A stretch of 64,000 nt of DNA, taken from Desulfuromonadales bacterium (lineage in GTDB: Bacteria; Desulfobacterota; Desulfuromonadia; Geobacterales; Pseudopelobacteraceae). The translations under genes were made by a program, and so were the position numbers. The DNA lies in NCBI GenBank assembly GCA_013349405.1, contig DUZS01000009.1, positions 37,214-101,213 of the forward strand, read 5' to 3'. The notes under the pieces are model-generated. The model saw only the letters and a program-made list of their open reading frames with translations, ran no database searches and had not been told where the DNA came from. Numbering within the stretch: position 1 is the first letter of the stretch; every line of letters begins with the position of its first letter. Below, one piece after another: positions 1 through 10,638 of the stretch.

Positions 1-1166
1 GCTATGATTATTACCCCGATAATGACTCCCATTACCAGCATAATCGCTGGTTCTATAGCGGTTGTAAGCAGGTGCATCCGTTCCTCAAGTTCATCTTCCA
101 GATAGTTTGAAATGTCTATAAGCATATCTTCAAGAGAGCCGGTGGTCTCTCCAACTCCCAGCATACGAAGTGCCAAAGGCGGCATTATATGAATCCGCTC
201 AAGAGCCACTGAGAGGCGCCCACCCTCTTCAATAAAACGGACCGCCTCATAGAGTCTTTTCTCCATGAAAACGTTATCTAAAGTACCAATTGACATCCGT
301 AGAGATTCAATAATCGGAATACCGCTGCCGAGCACAGTTGCCAGGGTTCGCGTGAAACCGGCTACTGAATACTTGGAAAAGACATCTCCAGCGACCGGGA
401 CTGTCAGCTTAAAGCGATCAAAGGCATAACGGCCGGCCTCACTGCTTTTCCATGACCTGAAAGCGGCAAGCAGGCCGACACAAACAATGATTCCAAGTAC
501 GAAGTAGCGTCTGAGCACCGAAGTAAATGTAATCAGTAACTGCGTCAGAGCGGGGAGTTGAGAGCCAGAATCAGTGTACACCTGACTGAATGTAGGGACA
601 ACATACACTAACAAAAGCGTTATTGCCAGAAAGGCAAAAACGACAAGAATAGCCGGATAAAATATGGCGGCAATGATTTTTTTACGCAGTACGCCGACCC
701 TTTTCAAATACTCAATATACCGGCGAATAGTTTGCGGCAGATCGCCGGTACGCTCACCTGCCCTGATTGAGGCAACATAAAGATACGGAAAGGCACGGCC
801 ATGTTTCTCCATTGCAACCGATAAGGCAGCACCCGCCTTTACATCTTCACGAACTTGCACAAGGACGTCAAATAACGCGCCGGATTCATGACGTTCCAGA
901 ATAGCATCGAGAACCTGCATGATCGGCATACCGGCCTTAAGCAGCACGAGCATTTCCTGATTAAACGTGAGTAAAGATTTATTATCAACCTTTTTACGCT
1001 TAATGCCTTTATCAAACAAAAACTGGAGCGGCTTCTTTTTTACCGCAAACACAAAAAAACCCTGATCTTCAAGATTTTTGCGCAATACGACATCGTCTGC
1101 AGCCTCAAAATCTCTGATAAGAATTTTACCGTCTGATGCACCAAGTTTGCATGAATAAAGCGCCAT
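1..1166 (-). CDS. Type II secretion system F family protein (PilC/GspF-like), partial
   Basis: Reading from the ATG at 1166 down to the window edge gives 388 residues with no stop, so the C-terminus lies outside the window. The protein starts MALYSCKLGASDGKI, as PilC and GspF proteins do. It has two copies of the T2SSF domain, around residues 65-190 and 270-388. Each contains the short 'LLKAGMPI' or 'LGSGIPI' stretch and ends in a hydrophobic segment (about 170-195, about 205-225 in the middle, and the visible end). Family knowledge: this is the polytopic inner-membrane platform of type IV pili or type II secretion, coupling the cytoplasmic ATPase to pilin assembly. Pilus versus secretion assignment cannot be settled because the neighbours on that side are missing. 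The gene is divergent from eno. Confidence 0.85.
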   Translation of the reverse strand, partial: MALYSCKLGASDGKILIRDFEAADDVVLRKNLEDQGFFVFAVKKKPLQFLFDKGIKRKKVDNKSLLTFNQEMLVLLKAGMPIMQVLDAILERHESGALFDVLVQVREDVKAGAALSVAMEKHGRAFPYLYVASIRAGERTGDLPQTIRRYIEYLKRVGVLRKKIIAAIFYPAILVVFAFLAITLLLVYVVPTFSQVYTDSGSQLPALTQLLITFTSVLRRYFVLGIIVCVGLLAAFRSWKSSEAGRYAFDRFKLTVPVAGDVFSKYSVAGFTRTLATVLGSGIPIIESLRMSIGTLDNVFMEKRLYEAVRFIEEGGRLSVALERIHIMPPLALRMLGVGETTGSLEDMLIDISNYLEDELEERMHLLTTAIEPAIMLVMGVIIGVIII

Positions 1167-1174
1167 AACCTTAG

Positions 1175-2647
<1,473 letters not shown>

Positions 2648-2670
2648 CAAACACCAATAAGATGAGCCAA

Positions 2671-2694
2671 AAAGCGGAGCGTGCTCCGCCTTTT
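2671..2694 (+). terminator. Intrinsic terminator after eno
   Basis: The inverted repeat GCGGAGC (2674-2680) and GCTCCGC (2683-2689) has a very short loop, is flanked by A's on the left and followed by a short T tract. It starts 24 bases after the eno stop codon. Confidence 0.6.
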
Positions 2695-2706
2695 GAGTAT
2701 CTAATA

Positions 2707-2825
2707 CCAATTCTCAATCAAGAGTGATATCAAGGCGGCGAGGATTGAGGCGACAAAAGCATACAACCAGTATGTTGAGGAGCCGAAGACGAGCCAACGA
2801 AGAGAGCGCCTTGATTCAGAATTGG
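2707..2825. repeat. MITE-like palindromic element upstream of pgi
   Basis: A 119-bp segment is bounded by 16-bp terminal inverted repeats (2707-2722 and 2810-2825) with a single mismatch. Nested inside are a second pair, ATCAAGGCG (2729-2737) with CGCCTTGAT (2807-2815), and a small CATAC/GTATG stem. It fills the gap between the eno terminator and the pgi ribosome site. It carries no plausible gene. The terminal-repeat architecture suggests a non-autonomous mobile or structured dispersed repeat; copy number in the genome is unknown from this window. Confidence 0.6.
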
Positions 2826-2853
2826 AATAATGAATAATCACAGGAGGCCTCCA

Positions 2854-4443
2854 ATGGCAATAAATGCAACCCTTTGGAACCGTTATCAGAAACATCTCTG
2901 CCATTGTCCGGAGATTGGGCTATCACTCGATATCAGCCGCATGAAATTTACAGACAGTTTTTTTAAGCAGATGGAACCTGCCATACAGAGCGCCTTTGCT
3001 GAAATGGGAGCATTGGAGGGTGGAGCCATTGCGAACCGCGACGAAGGGCGCATGGTAGGGCACTACTGGCTGAGAAACCCGGCACTGGCACCTTCGGATG
3101 AGATGAAATGTGAGATTGATGCGGCTCTGGCACAGATTCAGCTCTTCAGTTCAAAAATCCATAGCGGGGCCATATCCACTCAAAATGGGAGACTTTTTAC
3201 CAACATTCTTATTATAGGTATCGGTGGGTCTGCATTGGGCCCGCAGTTTGTGGCCGACGCATTGGTTTCTCCTTCGGACCGGGTGAAGGCCTATTTTCTC
3301 GACAACACTGACCCGGACGGTATTGACAAGGTATTTGCCGAACTTGGGACAACTGTTGCACAAACGCTGGCGATCGTCATATCTAAAAGCGGCTCAACAA
3401 AAGAGACCCGTAACGGCATGCTTGAAGCCAAAACGGCATACCAGCGGGCCGGACTTGATTTTTCGCGGCATGCTGTTGCGGTAACCGGCGCGGGGAGCGA
3501 GCTCGACCGTCTGGCACGCGCCGAAGGATGGCTGGAGTGTTTTCCGATGTGGGACTGGGTCGGCGGGAGAACATCTGTCACCTCCGCGGTCGGTCTCCTG
3601 CCTGCGGCTCTCCAGGGCATCAATATCATGGACCTGCTGCTCGGTGCACAAGCATGTGACAGCACTACCCGCACGCGCGATACGAAGCATAATCCGGCTG
3701 CAGTTATGGCCTTGATGTGGCACCATGCTACTGACGGTCGCGGCACGAAAGATCTGGTCATGCTTCCTTACAAGGATCGCCTCCTCCTCTTCTCCCGCTA
3801 CCTGCAGCAGCTGATCATGGAATCTATCGGCAAAGAGCTTGACCGTGACGGAGTGAAGGTAAATCAGGGTTTAACGGTTTACGGTAACAAAGGCTCGACC
3901 GATCAGCACGCCTATGTACAGCAGCTACGGGAAGGAGTGGCAAACTTTTTTGTTACGTTTATTGAAGTTCTGAAAGACCGCGATGGCGGCTCACAGCTCG
4001 TTGAGGAGGGGATTACCAGTGGAGATTTCCTGTTCGGTTTTTTTCAGGGAACGCGCTCGGCGCTCTATGAAAATGGCCGTGAATCAATGACTCTCACCAT
4101 CAATCAGCTTGATGCATACACGGTTGGCGTCCTGATTGCGTTGTTTGAACGGGCTGTCGGACTCTATGCCAGCCTGATCAATATCAATGCCTACCACCAG
4201 CCGGGTGTTGAAGCGGGCAAAAAAGCGGCCGGTACGGTAATTGAACTTCAGAAATCTGTGATGGAGCTGCTGCAGAAAGAGCAGCGGAGCATGACAGCAG
4301 ATACTATTGCCGGAGTGATGGGAATACAGGAGCAAACCGAGATGGTGTTTGCCATTCTGCGGCATCTTGCTGCAAACCCCGGGAGAGGAATTGTTCAGCA
4401 TGACTCAGATCAGCTTTCTCAGACTACGTTCAGCATGGAATAA
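2854..4443 (+). CDS. pgi: Glucose-6-phosphate isomerase
   Basis: A 529-residue phosphoglucose isomerase that interconverts glucose-6-phosphate and fructose-6-phosphate. Two SIS-type sugar-phosphate domains are seen: [12 protein letters not shown] early and SKSGSTKET in the middle. The catalytic residues lie in [11 protein letters not shown] (Glu), KGSTDQHAY (His) and GVEAGKKAA (Lys). An upstream in-frame ATG exists at 2830, but the AGGAGG ribosome site (2842-2847) sits between it and the ATG at 2854, so the later start is chosen. The region right before it is the palindromic element at 2707-2825, so that element would be in the 5' leader if transcription begins upstream of it. No clear terminator follows. 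Confidence 0.97.
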   Translation: MAINATLWNRYQKHLCHCPEIGLSLDISRMKFTDSFFKQMEPAIQSAFAEMGALEGGAIANRDEGRMVGHYWLRNPALAPSDEMKCEIDAALAQIQLFSSKIHSGAISTQNGRLFTNILIIGIGGSALGPQFVADALVSPSDRVKAYFLDNTDPDGIDKVFAELGTTVAQTLAIVISKSGSTKETRNGMLEAKTAYQRAGLDFSRHAVAVTGAGSELDRLARAEGWLECFPMWDWVGGRTSVTSAVGLLPAALQGINIMDLLLGAQACDSTTRTRDTKHNPAAVMALMWHHATDGRGTKDLVMLPYKDRLLLFSRYLQQLIMESIGKELDRDGVKVNQGLTVYGNKGSTDQHAYVQQLREGVANFFVTFIEVLKDRDGGSQLVEEGITSGDFLFGFFQGTRSALYENGRESMTLTINQLDAYTVGVLIALFERAVGLYASLININAYHQPGVEAGKKAAGTVIELQKSVMELLQKEQRSMTADTIAGVMGIQEQTEMVFAILRHLAANPGRGIVQHDSDQLSQTTFSME

Positions 4444-4505
4444 TAACCAGCTTTTAAAAAAATCATGTCTCAAAACAGCTATCCATTAGTAAACACAAAA
4501 TATGC

Positions 4506-4534
4506 TTGACAATATGATACGAAGGAGATATTTT
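4506..4534 (+). promoter_or_regulatory. Sigma-70 promoter upstream of the PEP-synthase regulator
   Basis: A consensus TTGACA (4506-4511) is followed after exactly 17 bases by TATTTT (4529-4534), about 55 bases before the chosen start of the next gene. Confidence 0.6.
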
Positions 4535-4588
4535 CTCATTAGAACTATGGGTTTTATTTTCATTAAGTAGTCGGTGAAAGAATTTCAT

Positions 4589-5404
4589 ATGAAAACCATA
4601 TATATTCTTTCCGATTCAACGGGAGAAACTGCTGAACGGGTTATTCGTGCGGCACTTTCTCAGTTTTATGACGGTGGTGTACGGGTTCACCGGCTTTTCA
4701 AGGTCAGCTCGCAATCAGATGTTCAGAATGCTTTGGCTGTTACGGTTTTAACCCCCGGTCTCGTTGTTTATACTCTTGTTGACCCTCATCTGGCTGAAGT
4801 TGTTGAGCGTGTTGCTGAAGAGAACGGCCTCATCACCGTTGACTTGCTGAGCCCCCTTATATATAGCTTATCACGATATCTCGGGGCTCCTTCGAGAGAA
4901 AAACCGGGGTTGCTTCACCGGATTGACACTGAGTACTATCGGCGGGTTGAGGCAGTTAATTTCACCGTGAAACACGATGATGGCCAGGAAACGAGATATC
5001 TGCATAAAGCGGATCTTGTCCTTGTCGGCGTGTCCCGCTCTTCAAAAACGCCTCTTGCAATGTATCTTGCCCATAAGGGTTATAAAGTTGCAAACGTGCC
5101 GATTGTGTTTGGCATAGCGCTACCGGAGGAGTTGTTTGAAATAGACCAGACAAAGATAGTCGGCCTTTTGGTTGACCCGAAGCGTCTTGTAGAAATCCGC
5201 ACTTCCCGATTGATAAATATGAGGCAAAGCCCTCGTGGCAGTTATAATGACTATCAGCATGTTGAAGAGGAAATATCAGCCTGCCGGCAGATTTACCGGA
5301 AAAATCCTCACTGGTTTATTCTCAATATTACCAACAAATCTGTTGAGGAAGCTGCGTCAGAAATTATGAGACGAATGGAAATGAGTATTGGGGTAGAATA
5401 TTAA
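4589..5404 (+). CDS. ppsR: Phosphoenolpyruvate synthase regulatory protein (kinase/pyrophosphorylase, DUF299)
   Basis: The 271-residue protein begins MKTIYILSDSTGETAERV, the hallmark N-terminus of the DUF299 family, and carries the P-loop-like GVSRSSKTP in the middle. Family knowledge: these enzymes inactivate PEP synthase or pyruvate,phosphate dikinase by ADP-dependent phosphorylation of an active-site threonine and reverse it by phosphate-dependent pyrophosphorylation. They thereby gate the pyruvate-to-PEP step. The ATG at 4589 is preferred over the in-frame GTG at 4574 because a GGTGAAAG sequence sits at the right distance before it and the family consensus starts there. Its own sigma-70 promoter lies upstream. 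The target enzyme (PpsA or PPDK) cannot be told apart from this sequence, and neither gene is in the window. Confidence 0.93.
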   Translation: MKTIYILSDSTGETAERVIRAALSQFYDGGVRVHRLFKVSSQSDVQNALAVTVLTPGLVVYTLVDPHLAEVVERVAEENGLITVDLLSPLIYSLSRYLGAPSREKPGLLHRIDTEYYRRVEAVNFTVKHDDGQETRYLHKADLVLVGVSRSSKTPLAMYLAHKGYKVANVPIVFGIALPEELFEIDQTKIVGLLVDPKRLVEIRTSRLINMRQSPRGSYNDYQHVEEEISACRQIYRKNPHWFILNITNKSVEEAASEIMRRMEMSIGVEY

Positions 5405-5441
5405 TAAAATTAGTACATTCCATGGGAAAGAGGAGGTTGTG

Positions 5442-6113
5442 ATGAAAATTCTTATCGTAGAAGATGAAAAAAAAGTGGCCAGTTTTATTAAGCGGGGACT
5501 TGAAGATGACAGTTATCAGGTAACTCTCAGTCATGATGGAGTTGATGGTTTAAAGAGGGCCAGCAGCGGAGAGTTTGATCTGATCATTCTCGATTGCATG
5601 CTGCCGAAAAAAGATGGCGTAACGGTGTTGCAGGAATTACGTGAAGCCGGCAGTCAGGTTCCTGTCCTTCTGTTGACTGCTAAAACTGAAACAAGGGATA
5701 TTGTAACAGGCCTTGACGCCGGGGCGGATGATTATCTTACAAAACCATTCGCTTTTGCCGAGCTTCAAGCGCGGGTGCGCGCACTCATCAGACGGTCTGA
5801 ACAGGATCGTGGTGCTGATATCCGCTTTGCCGACTTGCGCCTTGACCCGGTCAATCATAAGGTCTGGCGAGGTCAAGTCGAGATCGTTCTCACCGCAAAA
5901 GAATATAACCTCCTTTCATATATGGTGAGGAACGCCGGAAATGTTCTGTCGCGTGCCAATATTGCCGACAACTGCTGGGAGTATCCGTTTGAAACGTTTA
6001 CAAATATTATTGATGTGTATATCAACTACCTGCGCAAAAAGGTCGACGGCAAATTTCCCACTAAACTTATTCATACCGTTCGTGGCCAGGGGTATATTTT
6101 AAAAGAAGGGTAG
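5442..6113 (+). CDS. OmpR/PhoB-family response regulator
   Basis: A 223-residue two-domain regulator. Residues 1-115 form a receiver with the acidic pair in VEDE, the phosphoacceptor Asp in LIILDCMLPKKDG and the conserved Lys in LTKPF. Residues about 125-223 form a winged-helix DNA-binding domain ending in HTVRGQGYILK, typical of OmpR-type proteins. The start is the ATG at 5442, directly after an AGGAGG site; a GTG three bases earlier is less likely. No histidine kinase is adjacent, so it is an orphan regulator here. It follows the PEP-synthase regulator by 37 bases and may share its transcript. Confidence 0.93.
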   Translation: MKILIVEDEKKVASFIKRGLEDDSYQVTLSHDGVDGLKRASSGEFDLIILDCMLPKKDGVTVLQELREAGSQVPVLLLTAKTETRDIVTGLDAGADDYLTKPFAFAELQARVRALIRRSEQDRGADIRFADLRLDPVNHKVWRGQVEIVLTAKEYNLLSYMVRNAGNVLSRANIADNCWEYPFETFTNIIDVYINYLRKKVDGKFPTKLIHTVRGQGYILKEG

Positions 6114-6153
6114 CAAAGATTGTTTTTTTCGTAGTAAGTGTAAATTTATCTGT

Positions 6154-6190
6154 CAGGGGCGGTGTCGTGTCTTATGCGACCCCGCCCCTG
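6154..6190. terminator. Long GC-rich hairpin after the OmpR-type regulator
   Basis: Arms of 14 bases (6154-6167 and 6177-6190) pair with a single mismatch around a 9-base loop. No T run follows on the plus strand, so an intrinsic terminator is uncertain. It could instead be a REP-like palindrome or an mRNA-stabilising stem between the two genes. Confidence 0.4.
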
Positions 6191-6276
6191 CCAGTTAAAA
6201 GCACTCTCTAAAAATGTCCACGCACATTTAAGGTATAAGGAGGGCTCGTAACCCGACTTGATTTTTGGAGTCCAGT

Positions 6277-7251
6277 ATGTCTTCCAGATATATGCAGCCG
6301 CTTCGTATTCTGACGCAATTCACTTTTTTAGGGTTTATGGTCTGGCTTGTTCTCTGCTTTTACAACTTTGTTCAGATCGTCAGCTCTCCGATATCGGCGA
6401 CTATTGGTGCTCGTCCGGACGGAGTTGATGGCTTTCTCCCGATATCCGGATTATTGGGTACCGCCTCATGGTTCAAGGGGGGGGGAATTAATACCATCCA
6501 CCCGGCGGCAGTCGTCGTTTTTCTTACCGTAATTGCAGTTTCTCTCCTGCTGAGACGTTCCTTCTGCTCCTGGATATGTCCGGTTGCAACCGTTTCTGAA
6601 TGCGCCTGGAAAGCCGGTTTCAAGCTATTGCGTCGCAACTGGCGTATTCCGGCAATAGTGGATGTACCATTACGGATGCTGAAATATGTACTTATGGCTT
6701 TTTTTATATATGGTATTGCTATCGCCATGAACAGCAACTCGCTAAAACAGTTCATCGATTCGGACTACCACAAGATTGCTGATGTACGGCTGATGAACTT
6801 CTTTTTACACATGTCGCCTGTTGCATTCGCGTTTATTCTGACCATTACGTTATGTTCATTTGTTCTGCGCAACCCGTTCTGCCGGTACCTTTGCCCGTAT
6901 GGGGCGCTGCTCGGTCTGGTTGCCGTACTGTCACCGCTCAGGATATCGAGAAACTCTGAAAGCTGTATTTCGTGTGGGGCCTGTAGTCAGGTATGTCCGG
7001 CATACATTGATGTCATGCACCAAACCACTGTAATATCGCCGGAATGTATCGCCTGTTGGCGATGTGTCAGTCATTGCCGCTTCAATAATGCACTGTCAAT
7101 GAATGCCTTTCAACGTTTCGCAATTCCCGGTTTTATCTTCGCTATTCTGGTGGTAACGTTTTTTTATGGCGGGACAGTAATTGGCACATTAAGCGGACAC
7201 TGGCACAGTCAAATCTCTCTGGAAGAATATGGCCGACTGTTGCATAAATAA
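6277..7251 (+). CDS. NapH-like polyferredoxin membrane protein (Fer4_5 family)
   Basis: A 324-residue integral membrane iron-sulfur protein. Hydrophobic helices occur near residues 15-35, 75-95, 130-150, 175-195 and 275-300. Two membrane-embedded cysteine motifs of the Fer4_5 type are visible (CSWICPVA and CRYLCPYGA). They are followed by two 4Fe-4S ferredoxin motifs (CISCGACSQVCP and CIACWRCVSHC). Family knowledge: such proteins, relatives of NapH and CcoG/RdxA, pass electrons across or along the inner membrane. No nitrate reductase, cytochrome or other redox partner is adjacent, so the substrate is unknown. The ATG at 6277 has a GGAG site 6 bases upstream; the in-frame TTG at 6265 is unlikely. 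Confidence 0.85.
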   Translation: MSSRYMQPLRILTQFTFLGFMVWLVLCFYNFVQIVSSPISATIGARPDGVDGFLPISGLLGTASWFKGGGINTIHPAAVVVFLTVIAVSLLLRRSFCSWICPVATVSECAWKAGFKLLRRNWRIPAIVDVPLRMLKYVLMAFFIYGIAIAMNSNSLKQFIDSDYHKIADVRLMNFFLHMSPVAFAFILTITLCSFVLRNPFCRYLCPYGALLGLVAVLSPLRISRNSESCISCGACSQVCPAYIDVMHQTTVISPECIACWRCVSHCRFNNALSMNAFQRFAIPGFIFAILVVTFFYGGTVIGTLSGHWHSQISLEEYGRLLHK

Positions 7252-7271
7252 CTGAAAAGGATTATCTGATT

Positions 7272-8441
7272 ATGGGAGTATATGCCAACACCGTAAGTAT
7301 TACCCAGTTTACCGTAACAGGTGAATTGCCTAAAACTGAGCTATTTGAGTGGTTTTCTAAAAAACTGTCAGATCGTAGTTTCCAGTCAATTGAAAATTCA
7401 ACGGAAGAGTCTTCTGAAGGATGGACACTTGTTGATAAACCGGATGACGCATCATTTGAAGTACCTTCCGAGTTCTGGCGAGATAATTACATTGTTTTTT
7501 CTCTCCGCAGAGATCAGCGAAAGATCCCCGCTGCAGTTCTCAAATCCCATGCGGCCCGTGAAGAAGGCCTTTTTCTGGCTCAGAATCCCAACGTGCGTCG
7601 AACCCCCAAAAACAAACGAGACGAGATTAAAGAGCAGGTCCAACTGCGTCTTATGACCAGATGCCTTCCGGTCCCCGCAACGGTTGACGTAGTGTGGGAT
7701 CTAAAAAGAGGCGTACTGACCCTTTTCAGCCTGGGTACTAAAGTTATTGACCGTTTTGAAGATATCTTCAGAAAAACTTTTGAAGGATTCAGTCCTGTTA
7801 TTATCCACCCGTTTGCCCGGGCACAGAAATTATTAGACGGGCAGATGCTTGATGCTTTGGGAGCAGCCAATCAGGCTGGCTCAGATGCTGTGGTAGCCCT
7901 GATTCGAGATAACCAGTGGCTCGGCTGGGAATTTTTGCTCTGGCTGCTGCAGCGTGGCGTAAACGGTGAAGGAGAGTTTTCCATTTGTTGCCCCGGACAG
8001 ATTACAATTGGTGAACGTTTTACCGCCTGGATAGATGACCGAATCCAGTTTCAAGGTGGCGGCGAAGAGGGGGGCATCCAGAAAGTTACGGTTTCAGGCT
8101 CACAGGATAGTTATCTGGAGGCAATTTCTGCTCTGAAAGGTGGCAAACGGATAACCAGCGCAACAATCTGCATTGAGAAAGACGAGAACCCCTGGAAGCT
8201 GACTCTGAAAGGTGACACGTTTGGCTTTGCTTCGTTTAAATGTCCTCAGGTCCGTGTTGAAAAAGATGCTACGGTTGATCAAATGAGTGAGCGAGAAGCG
8301 GTTTTTTATGAGCGCATGTTCCTTATGGAACAAGGAATTCAGTTATTCGACAGTTTATTTACCATATTTTTAAAAGAGCGACTGACAGAAGCATGGAACG
8401 GCCGTTTACTGGCTATTCAAGCCTGGTTGGCCGGGGAGTAG
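7272..8441 (+). CDS. rdgC: RdgC-family recombination-associated protein
   Basis: A 389-residue protein whose middle (about residues 100-160) matches the RdgC pattern: a basic stretch [19 protein letters not shown], then a segment equivalent to the family's conserved 'LLPRAF' region, then a short strand and a leucine-rich helix. Family knowledge: RdgC is a ring-shaped DNA-binding protein that restrains RecA-mediated strand exchange. The N- and C-terminal thirds are less familiar, so the assignment is good but not certain. It lies 20 bases after the ferredoxin membrane gene, and its stop falls four bases before the obgE start, so it appears co-transcribed with obgE and proB. Confidence 0.72.
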   Translation: MGVYANTVSITQFTVTGELPKTELFEWFSKKLSDRSFQSIENSTEESSEGWTLVDKPDDASFEVPSEFWRDNYIVFSLRRDQRKIPAAVLKSHAAREEGLFLAQNPNVRRTPKNKRDEIKEQVQLRLMTRCLPVPATVDVVWDLKRGVLTLFSLGTKVIDRFEDIFRKTFEGFSPVIIHPFARAQKLLDGQMLDALGAANQAGSDAVVALIRDNQWLGWEFLLWLLQRGVNGEGEFSICCPGQITIGERFTAWIDDRIQFQGGGEEGGIQKVTVSGSQDSYLEAISALKGGKRITSATICIEKDENPWKLTLKGDTFGFASFKCPQVRVEKDATVDQMSEREAVFYERMFLMEQGIQLFDSLFTIFLKERLTEAWNGRLLAIQAWLAGE

Positions 8442-8445
8442 TTTG

Positions 8446-9462
8446 ATGAAATTTATTGATGAAGTAACGTTATACGCAACGTCCGGGCATGGCGGCGCTG
8501 GATGCGTAGCCTTCCGGCACGAGAAATTTATCGAGTTCGGGGGACCAAGCGGCGGAGATGGCGGCAAAGGCGGAGATGTCATTTTTGAAGCCTCTTCGGG
8601 ACTGTCAACATTGCTGGAGTTGCGACACCGGCCACACCAGAAAGCGGAAAACGGTCATAACGGTATGGGTAAGAACCGTCATGGCGCCGGTGGCAATGAT
8701 TTACTGATAAAAGTGCCGGTTGGTACTGTTATCAAGGACGTTGAGACTGATGACATTTTGGCTGATCTCACCGAGAATGGACAAGTTGTCGTGCTGCTCA
8801 AAGGTGGCAGAGGTGGTCAGGGGAATGCCCGCTTTGCTTCCGCTACGAACAAAGCCCCTAAATTTGCCCAGCCGGGAGAAGAGAATGAAGAGCGTAAACT
8901 CAGACTCGAACTGAAATTAATGGCCGATGTCGGACTTCTCGGCTTGCCAAATGCCGGGAAATCTTCACTTATCAGCAAGGTATCGGCGGCACGCCCCAAG
9001 ATTGCTGATTATCCCTTTACCACGATGGTTCCATCTCTTGGAGTAGTACCGTATAAAAATTATCGTTCTTTTGTAATGGCCGATATTCCAGGAATTATTG
9101 AAGGAGCAAATGAAGGTGCAGGTTTAGGTCATCGATTCCTTAAACATCTGGAACGTTCAGGTATCCTGCTGCATCTGATTGATATTTCCTGGATGCCGGA
9201 GAGGGATCCGAGAGCTGAATATGAATCTATAAATAACGAGCTTGCTCTTTTCAGCCCTGAACTCGCTCAAAAAGAACAGATAGTCATCATTACCAAGACC
9301 GATCTTTCCCGGACAAAGGAAGAGCTGCCAGCGATAATATCATGGTTCAAAAGTAAAGGGGTTACCGTTTTTCCGATATCTTCAGCTACCGGTGAAGGTA
9401 TTGATTTATTGCTTGACGAGATTGCCCGACGTTTGTGGGGTCAGCAGGATGAGGTGTGGTAA
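8446..9462 (+). CDS. obgE: Obg GTPase
   Basis: A 338-residue GTPase of the Obg/CgtA family involved in late 50S ribosome assembly and stress control. Residues 1-158 form the glycine-rich Obg fold ([14 protein letters not shown] and similar). The G domain carries the P-loop GLPNAGKSS, switch [12 protein letters not shown], the base-recognition TKTD and SSATGEG. The C-terminus stops right after the G domain, so it has no long C-terminal extension. The ATG at 8446 is preceded by GGGGAG; a TTG three bases earlier is rejected. The stop codon overlaps the proB start by one base (TAATG), indicating translational coupling. Confidence 0.97.
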   Translation: MKFIDEVTLYATSGHGGAGCVAFRHEKFIEFGGPSGGDGGKGGDVIFEASSGLSTLLELRHRPHQKAENGHNGMGKNRHGAGGNDLLIKVPVGTVIKDVETDDILADLTENGQVVVLLKGGRGGQGNARFASATNKAPKFAQPGEENEERKLRLELKLMADVGLLGLPNAGKSSLISKVSAARPKIADYPFTTMVPSLGVVPYKNYRSFVMADIPGIIEGANEGAGLGHRFLKHLERSGILLHLIDISWMPERDPRAEYESINNELALFSPELAQKEQIVIITKTDLSRTKEELPAIISWFKSKGVTVFPISSATGEGIDLLLDEIARRLWGQQDEVW

Positions 9463-10583
9463 TGCGGAAGAACGTTCTTAAAACGGTCAAGAGGGTCGTC
9501 ATTAAAATCGGCAGCAGAGTGCTTACGGACGGCGGTGGCGCTCTCGATATGGCAGTCATCGGCAGAATCTGTGATGAAATTGCTCTGTTACGCTCCCGGG
9601 GACTTCAGGTTATTGTTGTTTCCTCAGGGGCAATCGCTGCGGGGCGGAGTGAGCTCGGGCTGAGTGACAAGTCACGAACAATTCCGCACAAACAGGCTGC
9701 TGCTGCCGTTGGCCAGACACGCTTAATGCAGGCGTATGAGACCTCTTTGGCGCCACATAAACTAAAAACGGCCCAGGTGCTGTTAACCAGTGAAGATCTT
9801 GGCAGTCGTCAGCGCTTTCTCAATGCCCGGGCTACTCTGGATGCACTGCTTGGCTTCGGGATAATTCCGATCATTAACGAAAATGATACCGTTGTCGTTG
9901 ATGAGATAAAATTCGGCGATAATGACAATCTTTCCGCACTTGTTACCAACGTGGCTGAAGCGCACCTGCTGTTGATCCTGACCGACATTGAAGGTTTCTA
10001 CAGTGCTGACCCCAATACAGATCCCGAGGCAGTTTTGATCCCTCTTATTTCAGGAGTAACTCGTGAAGTGGAACGGGCAGCCGGTGGCTCCGGCTCTAAA
10101 GTAGGTACCGGCGGTATGGCAACAAAAGTTGCCGCCGCTAAAAAAGCGGGTAAAAACGGTGTTGCAACCATTATTGTGTCCGGCAAACGTCCAGGGGTAA
10201 TTGCCGCTGCTTTAAACGGAGACGAAGTCGGGACACTGTTTCTTCCTTCCAATACGGGAATTAATCGCCGGAAACATTGGATTGCCTATACACTGAAACC
10301 TTCAGGCCGGATAATTGTTGATGACGGGGCTCGAAATGCTTTACTGAAAAAAGGGAAAAGCCTGCTGCCGTCAGGACTTGTCAGGGTTGAGGGCCGGTTT
10401 GAACGGGGAGCGTGTATCAGATTGTGCGGCCTCGACGGAGTGGAATTTGCCCGTGGGCTTTCTGATTACTCGAGTGGCGAAGCGGAACGCCTTGCCGGTA
10501 GAAAAAGTCTTGAAATTGAGGCAATCCTTGGCTATTACTACGGCGATGTGATTGTGCATCGGGACAACATGGTTCTGATTTAG
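9462..10583 (+). CDS. proB: Glutamate 5-kinase
   Basis: A 373-residue enzyme that phosphorylates glutamate to gamma-glutamyl phosphate, the first step of proline synthesis. The N-terminal amino-acid kinase domain (about 1-255) shows [32 protein letters not shown] and [12 protein letters not shown]. The C-terminal PUA domain (about 275-370) starts around [10 protein letters not shown]. The start is the ATG overlapping the obgE stop, with GAGG 7 bases upstream. proA is not next to it here. The operon is closed by the hairpin at 10589-10628. Confidence 0.97.
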   Translation: MRKNVLKTVKRVVIKIGSRVLTDGGGALDMAVIGRICDEIALLRSRGLQVIVVSSGAIAAGRSELGLSDKSRTIPHKQAAAAVGQTRLMQAYETSLAPHKLKTAQVLLTSEDLGSRQRFLNARATLDALLGFGIIPIINENDTVVVDEIKFGDNDNLSALVTNVAEAHLLLILTDIEGFYSADPNTDPEAVLIPLISGVTREVERAAGGSGSKVGTGGMATKVAAAKKAGKNGVATIIVSGKRPGVIAAALNGDEVGTLFLPSNTGINRRKHWIAYTLKPSGRIIVDDGARNALLKKGKSLLPSGLVRVEGRFERGACIRLCGLDGVEFARGLSDYSSGEAERLAGRKSLEIEAILGYYYGDVIVHRDNMVLI

Positions 10584-10588
10584 ATAGT

Positions 10589-10628
10589 AAAAAAGGCCTC
10601 AAAGACTGATATCTTCGAGGCCTTTTTT
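10589..10628. terminator. Bidirectional intrinsic terminator between proB and the coiled-coil gene
   Basis: AAAAAAGGCCTC (10589-10600) pairs perfectly with GAGGCCTTTTTT (10617-10628), with further pairing inside. A's on one side and T's on the other let it stop transcription from both the plus-strand proB and the minus-strand gene ending at 10639. Confidence 0.85.
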
Positions 10629-10638
10629 ATTTCTGCGA

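Noticed and set aside
6154..6190. A riboswitch controlling the ferredoxin membrane protein
   Set aside because: There is one simple hairpin without conserved aptamer-like features, so a terminator or repeat is as likely.
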